Translations under genes and position numbers: made by a program
In this document: piece after piece, positions 18,841 to 27,834 of the stretch
Layout: the number at the start of each line of letters is the position of its first letter
How positions within the stretch are numbered: position 1 is the stretch's first letter
The notes under the pieces: model-generated
What the model was told of the DNA's origin: nothing
What the model saw: the letters and a program-made list of their open reading frames with translations, nothing else
The model's database searches: none
DNA from: Sphingopyxis sp. LC81
GTDB lineage: Bacteria > Pseudomonadota > Alphaproteobacteria > Sphingomonadales > Sphingomonadaceae
NCBI RefSeq assembly: GCF_000756375.1
Contig: NZ_JNFD01000011.1
Span: forward strand, 202,342-266,341
Length of the DNA: 64,000 bases
Direction of reading: 5' to 3'

Positions 18841-19470
18841 ATGACGACTGCTCCGGCGCGCCCCGAAGCGCAAAGGCCGCTGATCGGCCTGCTCCTTGCC
18901 CTCCTCCTCCTCGCGCAGATCGACCAGCCCTATCCCGAAGTTGCGCTGCTCCAGCATATCCCGACGATGCTGCTGATCGTCGCCTCGCCCTGGCTGCTCC
19001 GCCACTGGCCGCTATCGACGCCAGCCGTCGCGTGCATCGCGCTCTTCATGGCGCTCCACACGCTCGGCGGGCGCTACGCCTACAGCAATGTCCCCTATGA
19101 CGATTGGGTGCGCGCGCTGACCGGAACGAGCCTCTCCGACGCCTTTGGCTGGACGCGCAACCATTATGACCGCCTCGTCCATTTCACCTTCGGCGCGCTG
19201 TCGGTGATCCCCGTCGCCGAGATCGCACGGCGTTGGGGCGGGCTTGGCCCGCGCGGTGCGGCGTTAACCGTGCTTGGCTGGGTCCTCGCCATCTCGTGCC
19301 TCTATGAAATCTTCGAATGGCTGCTCACCATCGTCGCGGCGGGCGAAACCGCCGACCGCTACAATGGACAGCAGGGCGACATCTGGGACGCGCAAAAGGA
19401 TATGGCGCTCGCGCTGCTGGGTGCGATAGGGGTGATGGCGATGGGGCCGATCATCGGAAACAGGAGATAG
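18841..19470 (+). CDS. DUF2238 (YjdF-like) membrane protein
   Basis: A 209-residue inner-membrane protein with about six hydrophobic segments. Family motifs are HTLGGRYAYSNVPYDDW, NHYDRLVHFTFG and YEIFEWLLTIVAAG, ending with GDIWDAQKDMALALLGA. The conserved His, Asp and Glu residues in the membrane are typical of DUF2238; function is unknown. The next gene starts 2 bp after its stop. The 142 bp upstream hold nothing I recognise. Confidence 0.85.
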   Translation: MTTAPARPEAQRPLIGLLLALLLLAQIDQPYPEVALLQHIPTMLLIVASPWLLRHWPLSTPAVACIALFMALHTLGGRYAYSNVPYDDWVRALTGTSLSDAFGWTRNHYDRLVHFTFGALSVIPVAEIARRWGGLGPRGAALTVLGWVLAISCLYEIFEWLLTIVAAGETADRYNGQQGDIWDAQKDMALALLGAIGVMAMGPIIGNRR

Positions 19471-19472
19471 GC

Positions 19473-20078
19473 ATGCGCAAGTTCACGACCCTCGCGATGG
19501 TGGCGCTTCTCGCCGCGTGCAAACCCGCCGCCGACAAGGCCCCCGCCGACGCCGATCCCGTCGCCCCGGCGGTGCCCGAGGCGAAGGCCGACGGGCCGAA
19601 CGCGGCGACCACCGCGGTCAGTCTCGACGGCGAGGGGCTGCGCTTCGTCGACACGAACAGCGGCAAGACCAGCCTGCTCGCCTTCGGCGTCCCGCGCGCG
19701 CAGGCGGAGGCCGCGCTAGCCAATGTCGCGGGCAAGGAAGACGACCGCAGCACCAACGAGGAATGCGGCGCGGGCGCGATGGAATTCACCCGCTACGACG
19801 CGATGACGCTCAATTTCCAGGGCGGCAAGTTCGCCGGCTGGTTCCTCGGCAACGAACCCGGCGCCGACAGCTATTCGACGATGAGCGGCATCGCCATCGG
19901 CACAACGCGCGCCAAGGCAAAGGAATCGGTGTCGATCGTCGACCTAGAGGACAGCACGCTGGGCGAGGAGTTCAGCATCGGCACCGGCGACAACCTCATC
20001 GGCGGCATGTTCGCGGCGCCCGGCGACGCGGCAAAGATCGACGCGCTGTTCGCGGGGGCGAACTGCTTCTTTCGCTGA
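19473..20078 (+). CDS. Predicted lipoprotein, unknown function
   Basis: A 201-residue protein with a short lipoprotein signal (MRKFTTLAMVALLAAC, lipobox LAAC at residues 13-16). An Ala/Pro/Asp-rich linker follows, then a compact domain with a repeated look: LLAFGVPRAQAEAALANV early and AIGTTRAKAKESVSIV later. No family recognised. It has a GGAGA ribosome site and lies between the DUF2238 and DUF4336 genes, 6 bp before the latter, so it is probably in one operon with them. Confidence 0.75.
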   Translation: MRKFTTLAMVALLAACKPAADKAPADADPVAPAVPEAKADGPNAATTAVSLDGEGLRFVDTNSGKTSLLAFGVPRAQAEAALANVAGKEDDRSTNEECGAGAMEFTRYDAMTLNFQGGKFAGWFLGNEPGADSYSTMSGIAIGTTRAKAKESVSIVDLEDSTLGEEFSIGTGDNLIGGMFAAPGDAAKIDALFAGANCFFR

Positions 20079-20084
20079 CATCAT

Positions 20085-20816
20085 ATGACCAGCTTCATCC
20101 CCTACGCGCCGCTCAACGTGCCGAAGCCGTTCGGCGAGGATATCTGGATCGTCGACGGGCCGGAGATCCGCATGGATTTCGGACCCGGCTCCTTTCCCTT
20201 TCCGACCCGGATGACCGTCGTGCGGGTCGATGGCGCGTTGTGGATCCATTCGCCGATCGCACCCGACGAGGCCCTGTTCGATGCGATAGACCGGCTGGGG
20301 ACGGTCGCGTGGCTGGTCGCCCCAAACAGCATTCATTATTGGTATGTCGCCGACTGGCAAGAACGCTATCCGGGCGCGCGGACCGCGGCGGTGCCGGGGC
20401 TCGACACAAAGGCGAAGCGGCCTTTCCGCATCGATGCGTGGCTCGGCGATGCGATCGACGGCTGGCCCGAACCGGTCGACACCATCCTCGTGCCCGGCAC
20501 CACGGTGACCGAGGCGGTTTTCTTCCACCGTCCCTCGCGCACCGTCCTGCTCACCGATCTGATCGAGAATTTCGAGCCGCAGCGGGCGCGCAGCGCGCTG
20601 ACCCGCTCGATCATTCGCCTCGCGGGCGTCGCGCATCTCAGGGGGAGGACGCCGCCCGACATGCGGCTGACCTTCTGGCCAAAGCGGAGCGCGGTGCGGG
20701 CGGCGGTCGAGGGCATCCTCGACTGGGATTGCGAGCGCGTCGTGATGGCACACGGCTTGCCCTATGACAGCGGCGGCGCCGCCGAGCTGCGGCGGGCTCT
20801 CGGGTGGGCGGTATAG
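20085..20816 (+). CDS. DUF4336-family protein (metallo-hydrolase-like)
   Basis: A 243-residue protein of the DUF4336 family, which looks like a metallo-beta-lactamase-fold relative. It has MTVVRVDGALWIHSPIAP, then LVAPNSIHYWYVADW, a PGTTVTEAVFFH strand, LLTDLIENF and VVMAHGLPYD. Histidines at these positions may bind metal, but the canonical HxHxDH motif is not present. Function unknown. It ends convergently 9 bp from the efflux transporter gene. Confidence 0.75.
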   Translation: MTSFIPYAPLNVPKPFGEDIWIVDGPEIRMDFGPGSFPFPTRMTVVRVDGALWIHSPIAPDEALFDAIDRLGTVAWLVAPNSIHYWYVADWQERYPGARTAAVPGLDTKAKRPFRIDAWLGDAIDGWPEPVDTILVPGTTVTEAVFFHRPSRTVLLTDLIENFEPQRARSALTRSIIRLAGVAHLRGRTPPDMRLTFWPKRSAVRAAVEGILDWDCERVVMAHGLPYDSGGAAELRRALGWAV

Positions 20817-20825
20817 CTACTGCGC

Positions 20826-22415
20826 CTAATGCCCCATATCCGCCGCCGACGCCTTCGGCCCGCCCGGTTTCGGCGGCCGTAGCAGCAGCACCAGTGGCAC
20901 CGACGCCAGCGTCACCCACATCATCGCCCAGAAATCGTCGATATAGGCGACCATCGCCGCCTGCCGGTTGATCTCGGCATTGATCATCGCCAGCGCCGCA
21001 TCGCCCGCGATGCCGAAGCGGTCGGCGGTCGACGGGTCGAGCAGGGCGACCGAGCTGTTGGTGACGTGCGCTGCCAGATCCTCGTGACTCGTCTGGATGT
21101 TCGAACCGAGCAGGGTGGTGACGATCGAGATGCCGACCGACGCGCCGAGGCTGCGGAACAGGTTGAGCAGGCTCGACCCGTCGGTACGATATTGCGGCTC
21201 GATCGTCGCGAACGCCATGGTGTTCAAGGGAATGAAGATCAGCCCCATGCCGAGGCCCTGCACCAGCCCGCTGATGATCACCGGCTGCATCCCCATTTCG
21301 AGCGACCAATGGCTCATCTGCCACAGCGAGTAAGCGGCGATGAGCAGGCCGGTTCCGACCAGCCAGCGCGCGTCGATCTTGCCGAGCAATTGTCCCGCGA
21401 CCCACATGCTCGCAAGGATGCCGATCCCGCGCAGCGCGAGCACGATGCCGGTGTCGATCACCGGCCAGCCGAACAGATTCTGCAGCATCGGCGGCAGCAG
21501 TGCCATCGACGCGAACATCACGACGCCGATCACGACCATGAATCCCATCGCGGTGATAAGGTTGCGGTCGGCGAGCATCGCGCGGCTGAACAAGGGCGCG
21601 CGCGCGGTGAGCATATGGACGATGAACATCCACAGGCAGGAAATGGCGACGCCAAGTTCGATCCAGATTTCGATGCTCTCGAACCAGTCCTGATGCGCGC
21701 CGCGGTCTAACATCAGCTGGAGCGCGGCGAGCCCGAGCGCGAGCATCGAGAAACCGAACAGGTCGAACCGCCGCGTGACGCTTTTTGTCTTGGGCAGCAG
21801 CGCCCACATCATCGCGAGCGTGATCAGCCCGACGGGCAGGTTGACGTAAAAGACCCAGCGCCAGTTGACGCTTTCGGTCAGCCAGCCGCCCAATATCGGC
21901 CCCAGGATCGGCCCGATCATGATCCCCATGCCCCAGATCGACATCGCGCGTGCGTGGCGTTCGGGCGGGTTGATGTCGAGCATCACCGATTGCGACAGCG
22001 GGCCGATGAAGGCGGCGCTGACCCCCTGCAGAAAACGGAAGGCGACCATTTGTTCGAGCGATTGCGCGGCGCCGCACGCCATCGACGCGACGATGAAGCC
22101 CGCGACCGCGGCGATGAACAATTCGCGCCGTCCGATCCGGTCGGCGAGCCAGCCGGTGATCGGCATCGCGACCGCCGAGGCGAGGATATAGCTCGTCAGC
22201 ACCCACGTCACCGTCTCGCTCGTGGCGCCGAGCGCCGACTGCATATGCGGGATCGCGACATTGGCGATCGTCGTGTCGAGGATCTGCATGATCGACGCGC
22301 CCATCACGGCGACGGTCAGCAGCCCGCGATAGCGCACGCGTTCGTGCAGCGGGATCGACTCGTCGTCAGGGAGCGCCGCGGCGGACGGCCGACGGGGAAG
22401 GGCGTTGCTCGCCAC
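20826..22415 (-). CDS. DHA2-family multidrug efflux MFS permease (EmrB-like)
   Basis: A 529-residue inner-membrane drug:proton antiporter with about 14 membrane segments. EmrB/QacA signatures are present: LDTTIANVAIPHMQ in segment 1, WVLTSYILASAVAMPITGWL in segment 2, and GRRELF in the following loop. The start is GTG with an AAGG site, 6 bp after the stop of the membrane-fusion gene. With its fusion protein it should form an Emr-type pump; no outer-membrane TolC gene is in this cluster. The MarR gene upstream probably represses all three. Confidence 0.92.
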   Translation of the reverse strand: MASNALPRRPSAAALPDDESIPLHERVRYRGLLTVAVMGASIMQILDTTIANVAIPHMQSALGATSETVTWVLTSYILASAVAMPITGWLADRIGRRELFIAAVAGFIVASMACGAAQSLEQMVAFRFLQGVSAAFIGPLSQSVMLDINPPERHARAMSIWGMGIMIGPILGPILGGWLTESVNWRWVFYVNLPVGLITLAMMWALLPKTKSVTRRFDLFGFSMLALGLAALQLMLDRGAHQDWFESIEIWIELGVAISCLWMFIVHMLTARAPLFSRAMLADRNLITAMGFMVVIGVVMFASMALLPPMLQNLFGWPVIDTGIVLALRGIGILASMWVAGQLLGKIDARWLVGTGLLIAAYSLWQMSHWSLEMGMQPVIISGLVQGLGMGLIFIPLNTMAFATIEPQYRTDGSSLLNLFRSLGASVGISIVTTLLGSNIQTSHEDLAAHVTNSSVALLDPSTADRFGIAGDAALAMINAEINRQAAMVAYIDDFWAMMWVTLASVPLVLLLRPPKPGGPKASAADMGH

Positions 22416-22421
22416 GGGACC

Positions 22422-23534
22422 TTACTTCGTAAACACCCGGACATCCGCCGACAGCCCCGCGATCATGTCGCGCACGGGCTTTTCGTCGAAGGCGATGCGC
22501 ACCGGCACGCGCTGCGTCACCTTGACCCAGTTGCCCGTCGCATTCTGTGCCGGCAGCACCGAAAATTCGCTGCCGGTGCCCGCGCCGATCGTCAGCACAT
22601 GGCCGCGCACCGTCACCCCCGGGTAGGCGTCGAAGCTAATTTCGGCGCGCTGGCCGACGCGCATGTCGGCGAGGTCGGTTTCCTTGAAATTGGCCTCGAC
22701 CCACGGATGCGCGGTGTCGACGAGCGTGACCGCGGGCAGCCCCGCGACCATCATCTGGCCGACCTGCAGCCGGTCCGACTGCGCGATACGGCCGGCGCTC
22801 GGCGCGCGAACCGTCGTGCGGCCCATGTTCACCTCGGCCTGCGAGCGCTGGACGCGCGCGGCCTCGACCTGCGGGTTGATCCCGCTCGACGGGCCGGCGG
22901 CGAGCTTGGTGCGCGCTTCGGCGGCGGCGGCCTCGGCTTGACGTACGCTCTCGCGCGCCTGCTGGAGCGCGTGGCGCGACGCGTCATAGGCGGCCTTCGT
23001 TGTGAAGCCCTTTTCCATCAGTGCCGCCTGCCGGTCGAAGGTCACCTGCGCGAACTTCACATCCTCGCGCGCCGCGGCGATGTCGACGCGCGACGTGTTC
23101 GCGCTTGCCGACAGGTTGCCGACCTCGACCTCGGCGGCGTCGATCGCGGCGGTCGCCTGCGCGACGGTCAGTGCATAGGGTTCGCCGTCGATGCGGAACA
23201 GCAGCTGGCCCTTCGCGACTTGCTGGCCGTCGCGCACCGCGACTTCGGTGATCCGCCCGCCGACTTCGGCGGCGACCGACACCTTGTCCATCTGGACATA
23301 GGCGTTGTCGGTCGACACCGACCCGCCGCTCGTCAGCCACCAGCCGGCACCGCCCGCGATCAGCGCCAGGGGCAGGCCGAACATCAGGATGCGCGTGCGC
23401 CAGCTCGCCTTGGGCGCGGCCTCGGTCGCGGCGGCCGGGCTGGGCAGCGGATCGGCTTTCGGCGCGGCCTTGGGCGGTGTCGCCTCTTCGGCCCTCGGGT
23501 TTTTGGTGGGGCGGGATGGGGAGAGCTGGTCCAT
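22422..23534 (-). CDS. HlyD/EmrA membrane-fusion protein
   Basis: A 370-residue periplasmic adaptor. A Pro/Ala-rich cytoplasmic N-terminus (1-50) precedes one membrane segment (LMFGLPLALIAGGAGWWLT). A biotinyl-lipoyl barrel motif (STDNAYVQMDKVSVAAEVGG), a coiled-coil hairpin (about 150-220) and a beta-barrel end follow. The start is the ATG overlapping the marR stop (ATGA). A longer in-frame extension is only the shadow of marR. It bridges the EmrB-like pump to an outer-membrane channel encoded elsewhere. Confidence 0.92.
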   Translation of the reverse strand: MDQLSPSRPTKNPRAEEATPPKAAPKADPLPSPAAATEAAPKASWRTRILMFGLPLALIAGGAGWWLTSGGSVSTDNAYVQMDKVSVAAEVGGRITEVAVRDGQQVAKGQLLFRIDGEPYALTVAQATAAIDAAEVEVGNLSASANTSRVDIAAAREDVKFAQVTFDRQAALMEKGFTTKAAYDASRHALQQARESVRQAEAAAAEARTKLAAGPSSGINPQVEAARVQRSQAEVNMGRTTVRAPSAGRIAQSDRLQVGQMMVAGLPAVTLVDTAHPWVEANFKETDLADMRVGQRAEISFDAYPGVTVRGHVLTIGAGTGSEFSVLPAQNATGNWVKVTQRVPVRIAFDEKPVRDMIAGLSADVRVFTK

Positions 23535-23980
23535 CAAACGGTCTCTTCTTCTTTTTGGCATATACGGCGGGACAAATTGGCCCGGACGCGCTCGACAAGG
23601 TCGATGAGCTGGTCGCGCTCGGCGGCGTTCAACCCTTCGGTCGCCTCGGCGGTCAGCGCGTCGGCCATCTCGCGCATCCCGCCCAGCAGGTCGCCCGCGC
23701 GCGGCGTGAGGTACAGCCGCCAGGCGCGGCGGTCGGCGGGGTCGGCGCGGCGCTCGACCAGCCCGGCCTCGACCAGCCGGTCGACCATGCGCGACAAGGT
23801 GATCGGTTCGACCTCGATCAGCTCGGCGAGCGGCCCCTGCCTTATGCCTTCGTGGCGTTTCAGATAGGTGATCAGCCGCCATTGCAGCGCGGTGATGCCG
23901 CTATCGCGCGTGCGCGCGTTGAACGAACGCCGGAACAGGCGCGCGGTGTCGTTCAGCAGGAATCCGATCGTTTCACTCAT
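23534..23980 (-). CDS. MarR-family repressor of the efflux operon
   Basis: A 148-residue winged-helix dimer. Recognised by TALQWRLITYLKRHEGIRQ, PLAELIEVEPITLSRMVDRLVEAGLVERRADPADRR-type recognition helix and wing, and C-terminal dimerisation helices. It is the first gene of the marR-emrA-emrB operon, with 4-bp overlap to emrA. A 12-bp palindrome (23995-24006) sits 15 bp upstream of its ATG and overlaps a likely promoter, suggesting autorepression relieved by a small phenolic or drug-like ligand. Confidence 0.92.
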   Translation of the reverse strand: MSETIGFLLNDTARLFRRSFNARTRDSGITALQWRLITYLKRHEGIRQGPLAELIEVEPITLSRMVDRLVEAGLVERRADPADRRAWRLYLTPRAGDLLGGMREMADALTAEATEGLNAAERDQLIDLVERVRANLSRRICQKEEETV

Positions 23981-23994
23981 GGACTAAGATATAA

Positions 23995-24006
23995 TAGCAA
24001 TTGCTA
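23995..24006. promoter_or_regulatory. Candidate MarR operator palindrome
   Basis: TAGCAATTGCTA, perfectly symmetric and flanked by TATAA/TATAT on either side, in the AT-rich gap upstream of marR. On the minus strand a -10-like TATTAT overlaps it. Similar in size and position to known MarR-family operators. Confidence 0.65.
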
Positions 24007-24106
24007 CTATATTCAACATCCGGATTTTTCAGCCAACAATCTCTAATCCGGTGTAAATTTTCTTTACACTGCTTGCGCCGGGCGCATTTTTCGGCAGGAT
24101 GACGTC

Positions 24107-24754
24107 ATGAGTTTGACCGCAGACCTCTTCTGGTCCTTTCGCTCGCCGTACAGCTACCTCGCTATCGGCCGTTATCGCGCGCTCGCCGCGAGCCACGATC
24201 TGACGATCAACCTGCGCCCCGTCTATCCGCTTGCGATCCGCCAGCCCGACTTCTTCGAGCGCAACCATCCCAATTGGCTAAGCTATACGGTGCGCGACAT
24301 GATCCGCGTCGCGCAGTTTCATGGCATCCCCTTTGGCCCCCCGCGCCCCGACCCGATCGTGCAGGACATCGCGACGCGCGCGATCGCGGCCGAGCAGCCC
24401 TATATCTATCGCCTGACGCGTCTCGGGCAGGCGGCGTCGCGGCGCGGCAAGAGCCTCGCCTTTGCGCATGAAGCGGCACAGCTCATCTGGGGCGGGGCGC
24501 AGGACTGGCACCTCGGCGACCATCTGGCCGGCGCGGCGCGCCGCGCCGGCCTCGACCTTGCCGAACTCGATGCCGAAGCCGTCAGCGACGCCGACACGCT
24601 CGACAACGAGATTGCCGCCAATCAGGTCGCGCTCGAAATCGCGGGTCATTGGGGGGTGCCGACTTTGGTATTCGACGGCGAGCCCTTCTTCGGACAGGAC
24701 CGCATCGAAATGGCGAAATGGCGCATGGAGCAAAAGGGTCTGCTCCCGCGCTGA
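24107..24754 (+). CDS. 2-hydroxychromene-2-carboxylate isomerase/DsbA-family protein
   Basis: A 215-residue thioredoxin-fold protein of the HCCA isomerase/GST-kappa type. It starts LFWSFRSPYSYLAIGRY, with the serine that replaces the catalytic cysteine in NahD-like enzymes, and ends with GHWGVPTLVFDGEPFFGQDRIE (C-terminal family signature). NahD acts in naphthalene degradation with glutathione; no aromatic degradation genes lie here, so the substrate is open. It is divergent from marR and separate from the efflux operon. Confidence 0.8.
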   Translation: MSLTADLFWSFRSPYSYLAIGRYRALAASHDLTINLRPVYPLAIRQPDFFERNHPNWLSYTVRDMIRVAQFHGIPFGPPRPDPIVQDIATRAIAAEQPYIYRLTRLGQAASRRGKSLAFAHEAAQLIWGGAQDWHLGDHLAGAARRAGLDLAELDAEAVSDADTLDNEIAANQVALEIAGHWGVPTLVFDGEPFFGQDRIEMAKWRMEQKGLLPR

Positions 24755-24798
24755 TCGGCGCTTGCCGAACCGGGCGCGAAGGGAGCATAGCGCGGCGC

Positions 24799-25563
24799 AT
24801 GACGATCGAACCCCAATTTTTCGAGGCGCGCGACGGCGTGCGGCTGGCGTGGCGCGAGATGGGTCCGGAAACGGGCGGCGGGAAGCCGCTGTTGCTGCTC
24901 CACGGCCTGTTTTCGAGCGGCGAGGTCAACTGGATCAAGTTCGGCACCGCGGCACGCGTGGCATCCGAAGGCTACCGCGTGATCATGCCCGACCTGCGCG
25001 TCCACGGGTCGAGCGACGCGCCGCACGAGGAGGAATTTTATCCGCCCGACGTGCTCGTGCGCGATCTTGAGGATCTGGTGGCGCATCTCGACCTGACCGA
25101 TTTCGATCTCGGCGGCTTTTCGCTCGGCGCGCGCACCAGCGTTCGCGCGGTCGTCGCGGGGATGAAGCCGCGCCGGCTGATCCTCGGCGGGATGGGGCTG
25201 GCGGGGCTTGCGGGATGGCAGCGGCGCGGCAAATTCTTCAAGCGCGTGATCGCCGAATATGAGACAGCGAAGCGCGGCGACGACACCTGGCTGTCGATCC
25301 AGTTCATGAAGACGATGAAGGTCGACCGTATCGCGGCGGGGCATCTGCTCGACAGCTTCACCGACACCACCCCCGAAATGCTGGCGGCGCTCACCATGCC
25401 GACGCTCGTCGTGTGCGGCGCCGACGATCAGGACAATGGCTCGGCGCCCGAACTCGTCGCGGCGCTTGCCGACGCGCGGCTCGCGACGATCCCCGGCACG
25501 CACATGTCGAGCGTCACCCAGCCCGAACTGGGCGAGGCGATCGCCGCCTTTCTCGCGGCTTGA
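24799..25563 (+). CDS. Alpha/beta hydrolase
   Basis: A 254-residue alpha/beta hydrolase. The oxyanion motif is LLLLHGLFSSG. The nucleophile elbow GFSLGA carries the catalytic serine. An acid near TLVVCGADDQDNG and a histidine in IPGTHMSSV complete the triad. No signal peptide, so it is cytoplasmic; substrate unknown. It lies 44 bp after the isomerase gene on the same strand. Confidence 0.85.
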   Translation: MTIEPQFFEARDGVRLAWREMGPETGGGKPLLLLHGLFSSGEVNWIKFGTAARVASEGYRVIMPDLRVHGSSDAPHEEEFYPPDVLVRDLEDLVAHLDLTDFDLGGFSLGARTSVRAVVAGMKPRRLILGGMGLAGLAGWQRRGKFFKRVIAEYETAKRGDDTWLSIQFMKTMKVDRIAAGHLLDSFTDTTPEMLAALTMPTLVVCGADDQDNGSAPELVAALADARLATIPGTHMSSVTQPELGEAIAAFLAA

Positions 25564-25638
25564 CCGGACTCGCGCCAAGCGCCTAGCTGTTCGCATGCGC
25601 CGTAGAGCGCTGCGATAACTTTCCAGAGGACGCACCCC

Positions 25639-27453
25639 ATGAAAGCCATGATTTCGACGCTGTCGCTTGCCCTGTCGCTCGCGGTGGCGACCCCCGCTTT
25701 TGCCCAGACCGCACCGACGGCAGCCGATGCCGACGCCTTTATCGCTTCGGTCGAAAAGGACCTGTTCGACTATACGGTCGAGGCGAGCCAGGTGAACTGG
25801 GTCAACAGCACCTACCTCACCGAAGATACCGATGCGATGGCGTCGCGGATCAACGCGGTGGGCACCGAAAAATCGGTCAAATATGCGCTCGAAGCCGCCA
25901 AATATACGGATGTCGCAGGGCTCAGCGCCGACACGAAGCGCAAGCTCGACATATTGCGCACCGGCATCGTGCTGCCCGCGCCGACGACCCCGGGCGCCGC
26001 GACCGAGCTTAACACGATCGCGACCGACCTGCAGTCGCAGTACGGCAAGGGCCGCGGCACGCTGGACGGCAAGGAAATCTCGGGCTCGGACATCGAGGCC
26101 GCGATGGGCGACCTCAAGCACACGCCGGCGCAATTCGCCGAAATGTGGACGAGCTGGCACGACAAGGTCGGCGCGCCGATGAAGGATGATTATGCCAAGC
26201 TGGTCGGCATCGCGAATGCCGGCGCGAAAGAGCTCGGTTTCGCCGACACGGGCGCAATGTGGCGTTCGGGTTACGACATGCCGCCCGAGGAATTCGCCAA
26301 AGTCACCGAGAAGATCTGGCAGGACATGAAGCCGCTCTACGTCGCGCTCCACACCTATGTCCGCTGGAAGCTGAACGAGAAATATGGCGACGCGGTGCAG
26401 GCCAAGACCGGCCCGATCCGCGCCGACCTGCTCGGCAATATGTGGGCGCAGGAATGGGGCAATATCTATCCGCTCGTCGCGCCCGCGGGGACCGGCGACC
26501 TCGGCTATGACATCGGCGACCTTTTGACCGCGCAGGGCAAGACCCCGCTCGACATGGTCAAGGCGGGCGAGAATTTCTATTCGTCGCTCGGCATGGCGCC
26601 GCTGCCCGAAACCTTCTGGAAACGCAGCCAGTTCCTGAAGCCCGCCGACCGCGAAGTCGTCTGCCACGCCTCGGCGTGGGATGTCGACAACAAGGACGAT
26701 ATCCGCATCAAGATGTGCATCAAGGTGAATGCCGACGATTTCATCACGATCCACCACGAACTCGGCCACAATTACTACCAGCGCGCCTATAACAAACAGC
26801 CGTTCCTGTACCTCAACGGCGCGAACGACGGCTTCCACGAGGCGATCGGCGATTTCGTCGCGCTGTCGATCACCCCGCAATATCTCGTCGACATCGGGCT
26901 GCTCGACAAGGCGAAGGTGCCGAGCGCCGACAAGGACATCGGCCTCTTGCTCCGCCAGGCGATGGACAAGGTCGCCTTCCTGCCCTTCGGCCTGCTCGTC
27001 GACCGTTGGCGCTGGGGCGTCTTCGACGGTTCGATCCAGCCCGCCGACTACAACAAGAAATGGACCGAACTGCGCACCCAATATCAGGGTATCGTTCCGC
27101 CGGGCGCGCGGCCGGCGAATGCGTTCGATGCGGGCGCGAAATTCCACATCCCGGGCAACACGCCCTACACGCGCTATTTCCTCGCGCGCGTGCTGCAGTT
27201 CCAATTCTATCAGGCGGCGTGCAAGCAGGCCGGGTGGAAGGGGCCGCTCCACCGCTGTTCCTTCTATGGGAACAAGGAAGTCGGCGCGAAGCTCAATGCG
27301 ATGCTCGAAATGGGCGCGTCGAAGCCCTGGCCTGATGCGCTGCAGGCCTTCACCGGCAGCCGCGAAATGTCGGGCAAGGCGATGGCCGATTATTTCGCGC
27401 CGCTGAAGACATGGCTCGACGCGCAGAACAAGGGCAAGCCGCAGGGCTGGTGA
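25639..27453 (+). CDS. M2-family metallopeptidase (ACE-like dipeptidyl carboxypeptidase)
   Basis: A 604-residue zinc dipeptidyl carboxypeptidase of the angiotensin-converting-enzyme family. The signal peptide ends ATPAFAQ. The zinc motif HELGH is at 373-377 (HHELGHNYYQ). The third ligand is Glu401 in HEAIGDF. C-terminal substrate-site features are PGNTPYTRYFLARVLQFQFY and LHRCSFYG. It is one full catalytic domain, the size of testis ACE or of the Xanthomonas enzyme. Predicted periplasmic, releasing C-terminal dipeptides. A strong terminator follows. Confidence 0.94.
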   Translation: MKAMISTLSLALSLAVATPAFAQTAPTAADADAFIASVEKDLFDYTVEASQVNWVNSTYLTEDTDAMASRINAVGTEKSVKYALEAAKYTDVAGLSADTKRKLDILRTGIVLPAPTTPGAATELNTIATDLQSQYGKGRGTLDGKEISGSDIEAAMGDLKHTPAQFAEMWTSWHDKVGAPMKDDYAKLVGIANAGAKELGFADTGAMWRSGYDMPPEEFAKVTEKIWQDMKPLYVALHTYVRWKLNEKYGDAVQAKTGPIRADLLGNMWAQEWGNIYPLVAPAGTGDLGYDIGDLLTAQGKTPLDMVKAGENFYSSLGMAPLPETFWKRSQFLKPADREVVCHASAWDVDNKDDIRIKMCIKVNADDFITIHHELGHNYYQRAYNKQPFLYLNGANDGFHEAIGDFVALSITPQYLVDIGLLDKAKVPSADKDIGLLLRQAMDKVAFLPFGLLVDRWRWGVFDGSIQPADYNKKWTELRTQYQGIVPPGARPANAFDAGAKFHIPGNTPYTRYFLARVLQFQFYQAACKQAGWKGPLHRCSFYGNKEVGAKLNAMLEMGASKPWPDALQAFTGSREMSGKAMADYFAPLKTWLDAQNKGKPQGW

Positions 27454-27476
27454 ACCGGACGATCGACGACAAGCGG

Positions 27477-27506
27477 AAAGGCCGGGGCGGCGACGCCCCG
27501 GCCTTT
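27477..27506 (+). terminator. Rho-independent terminator after the M2 peptidase gene
   Basis: A 13-bp perfect stem, AAAGGCCGGGGCG (27477-27489) with CGCCCCGGCCTTT (27494-27506), a 4-base loop, then TT. It lies between convergent genes and could serve both. Confidence 0.9.
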
Positions 27507-27507
27507 T

Positions 27508-27834
27508 TCATTGCGCCTCGACCGACCGTTTGAAGCGGGCGAGCCGCGCGCTCGCGGCGGCGGCGTGCGGGCCGATCCAGCGGTCGTGGATGTCCTGGAT
27601 CGGCACCGCGTTGAGGTGGTTCCAGCGCTCGCGGCCGCGGCGCTCGGCGATCACGAGGCCGGCGTCCTCGAGCACCTTCAGATGTTGCATCACCGTGCAG
27701 CGGTCGATGTCGGCAAAATGGGCGCACAGCGCGCCGGTGGTCAGCGGCTGGTCCTTCAGATCGTCGAGAATCTGGCGCCGGATCGGCGAGGCGAGCGCCT
27801 TGAAGGTCGCGTCGAACTGGTCGTGGATTGACAT
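27508..27834 (-). CDS. ArsR-family regulator
   Basis: A 108-residue winged-helix regulator. It has ATFKALASPIRRQILDDLK, TGALCAHF, and the recognition helix DRCTVMQHLKVLEDAGLVIAERRGRERWN. There are no metal-binding cysteine pairs of the ArsR/SmtB type (no CxC), so it resembles the metal-free group that pairs with SRPBCC (AHSA1) genes. The divergent neighbour is exactly such a gene. A perfect 8+8 palindrome covers its own start codon (27833-27852). Confidence 0.9.
   Translation of the reverse strand: MSIHDQFDATFKALASPIRRQILDDLKDQPLTTGALCAHFADIDRCTVMQHLKVLEDAGLVIAERRGRERWNHLNAVPIQDIHDRWIGPHAAAASARLARFKRSVEAQ

Noticed and set aside
24646..27252. 868-residue minus-strand open frame opposite the alpha/beta hydrolase and M2 peptidase genes
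   Set aside because: Composition is Arg/Asp/His-rich with no recognisable motifs, typical of antisense frames in GC-rich genomes; the plus-strand genes have clear catalytic motifs.
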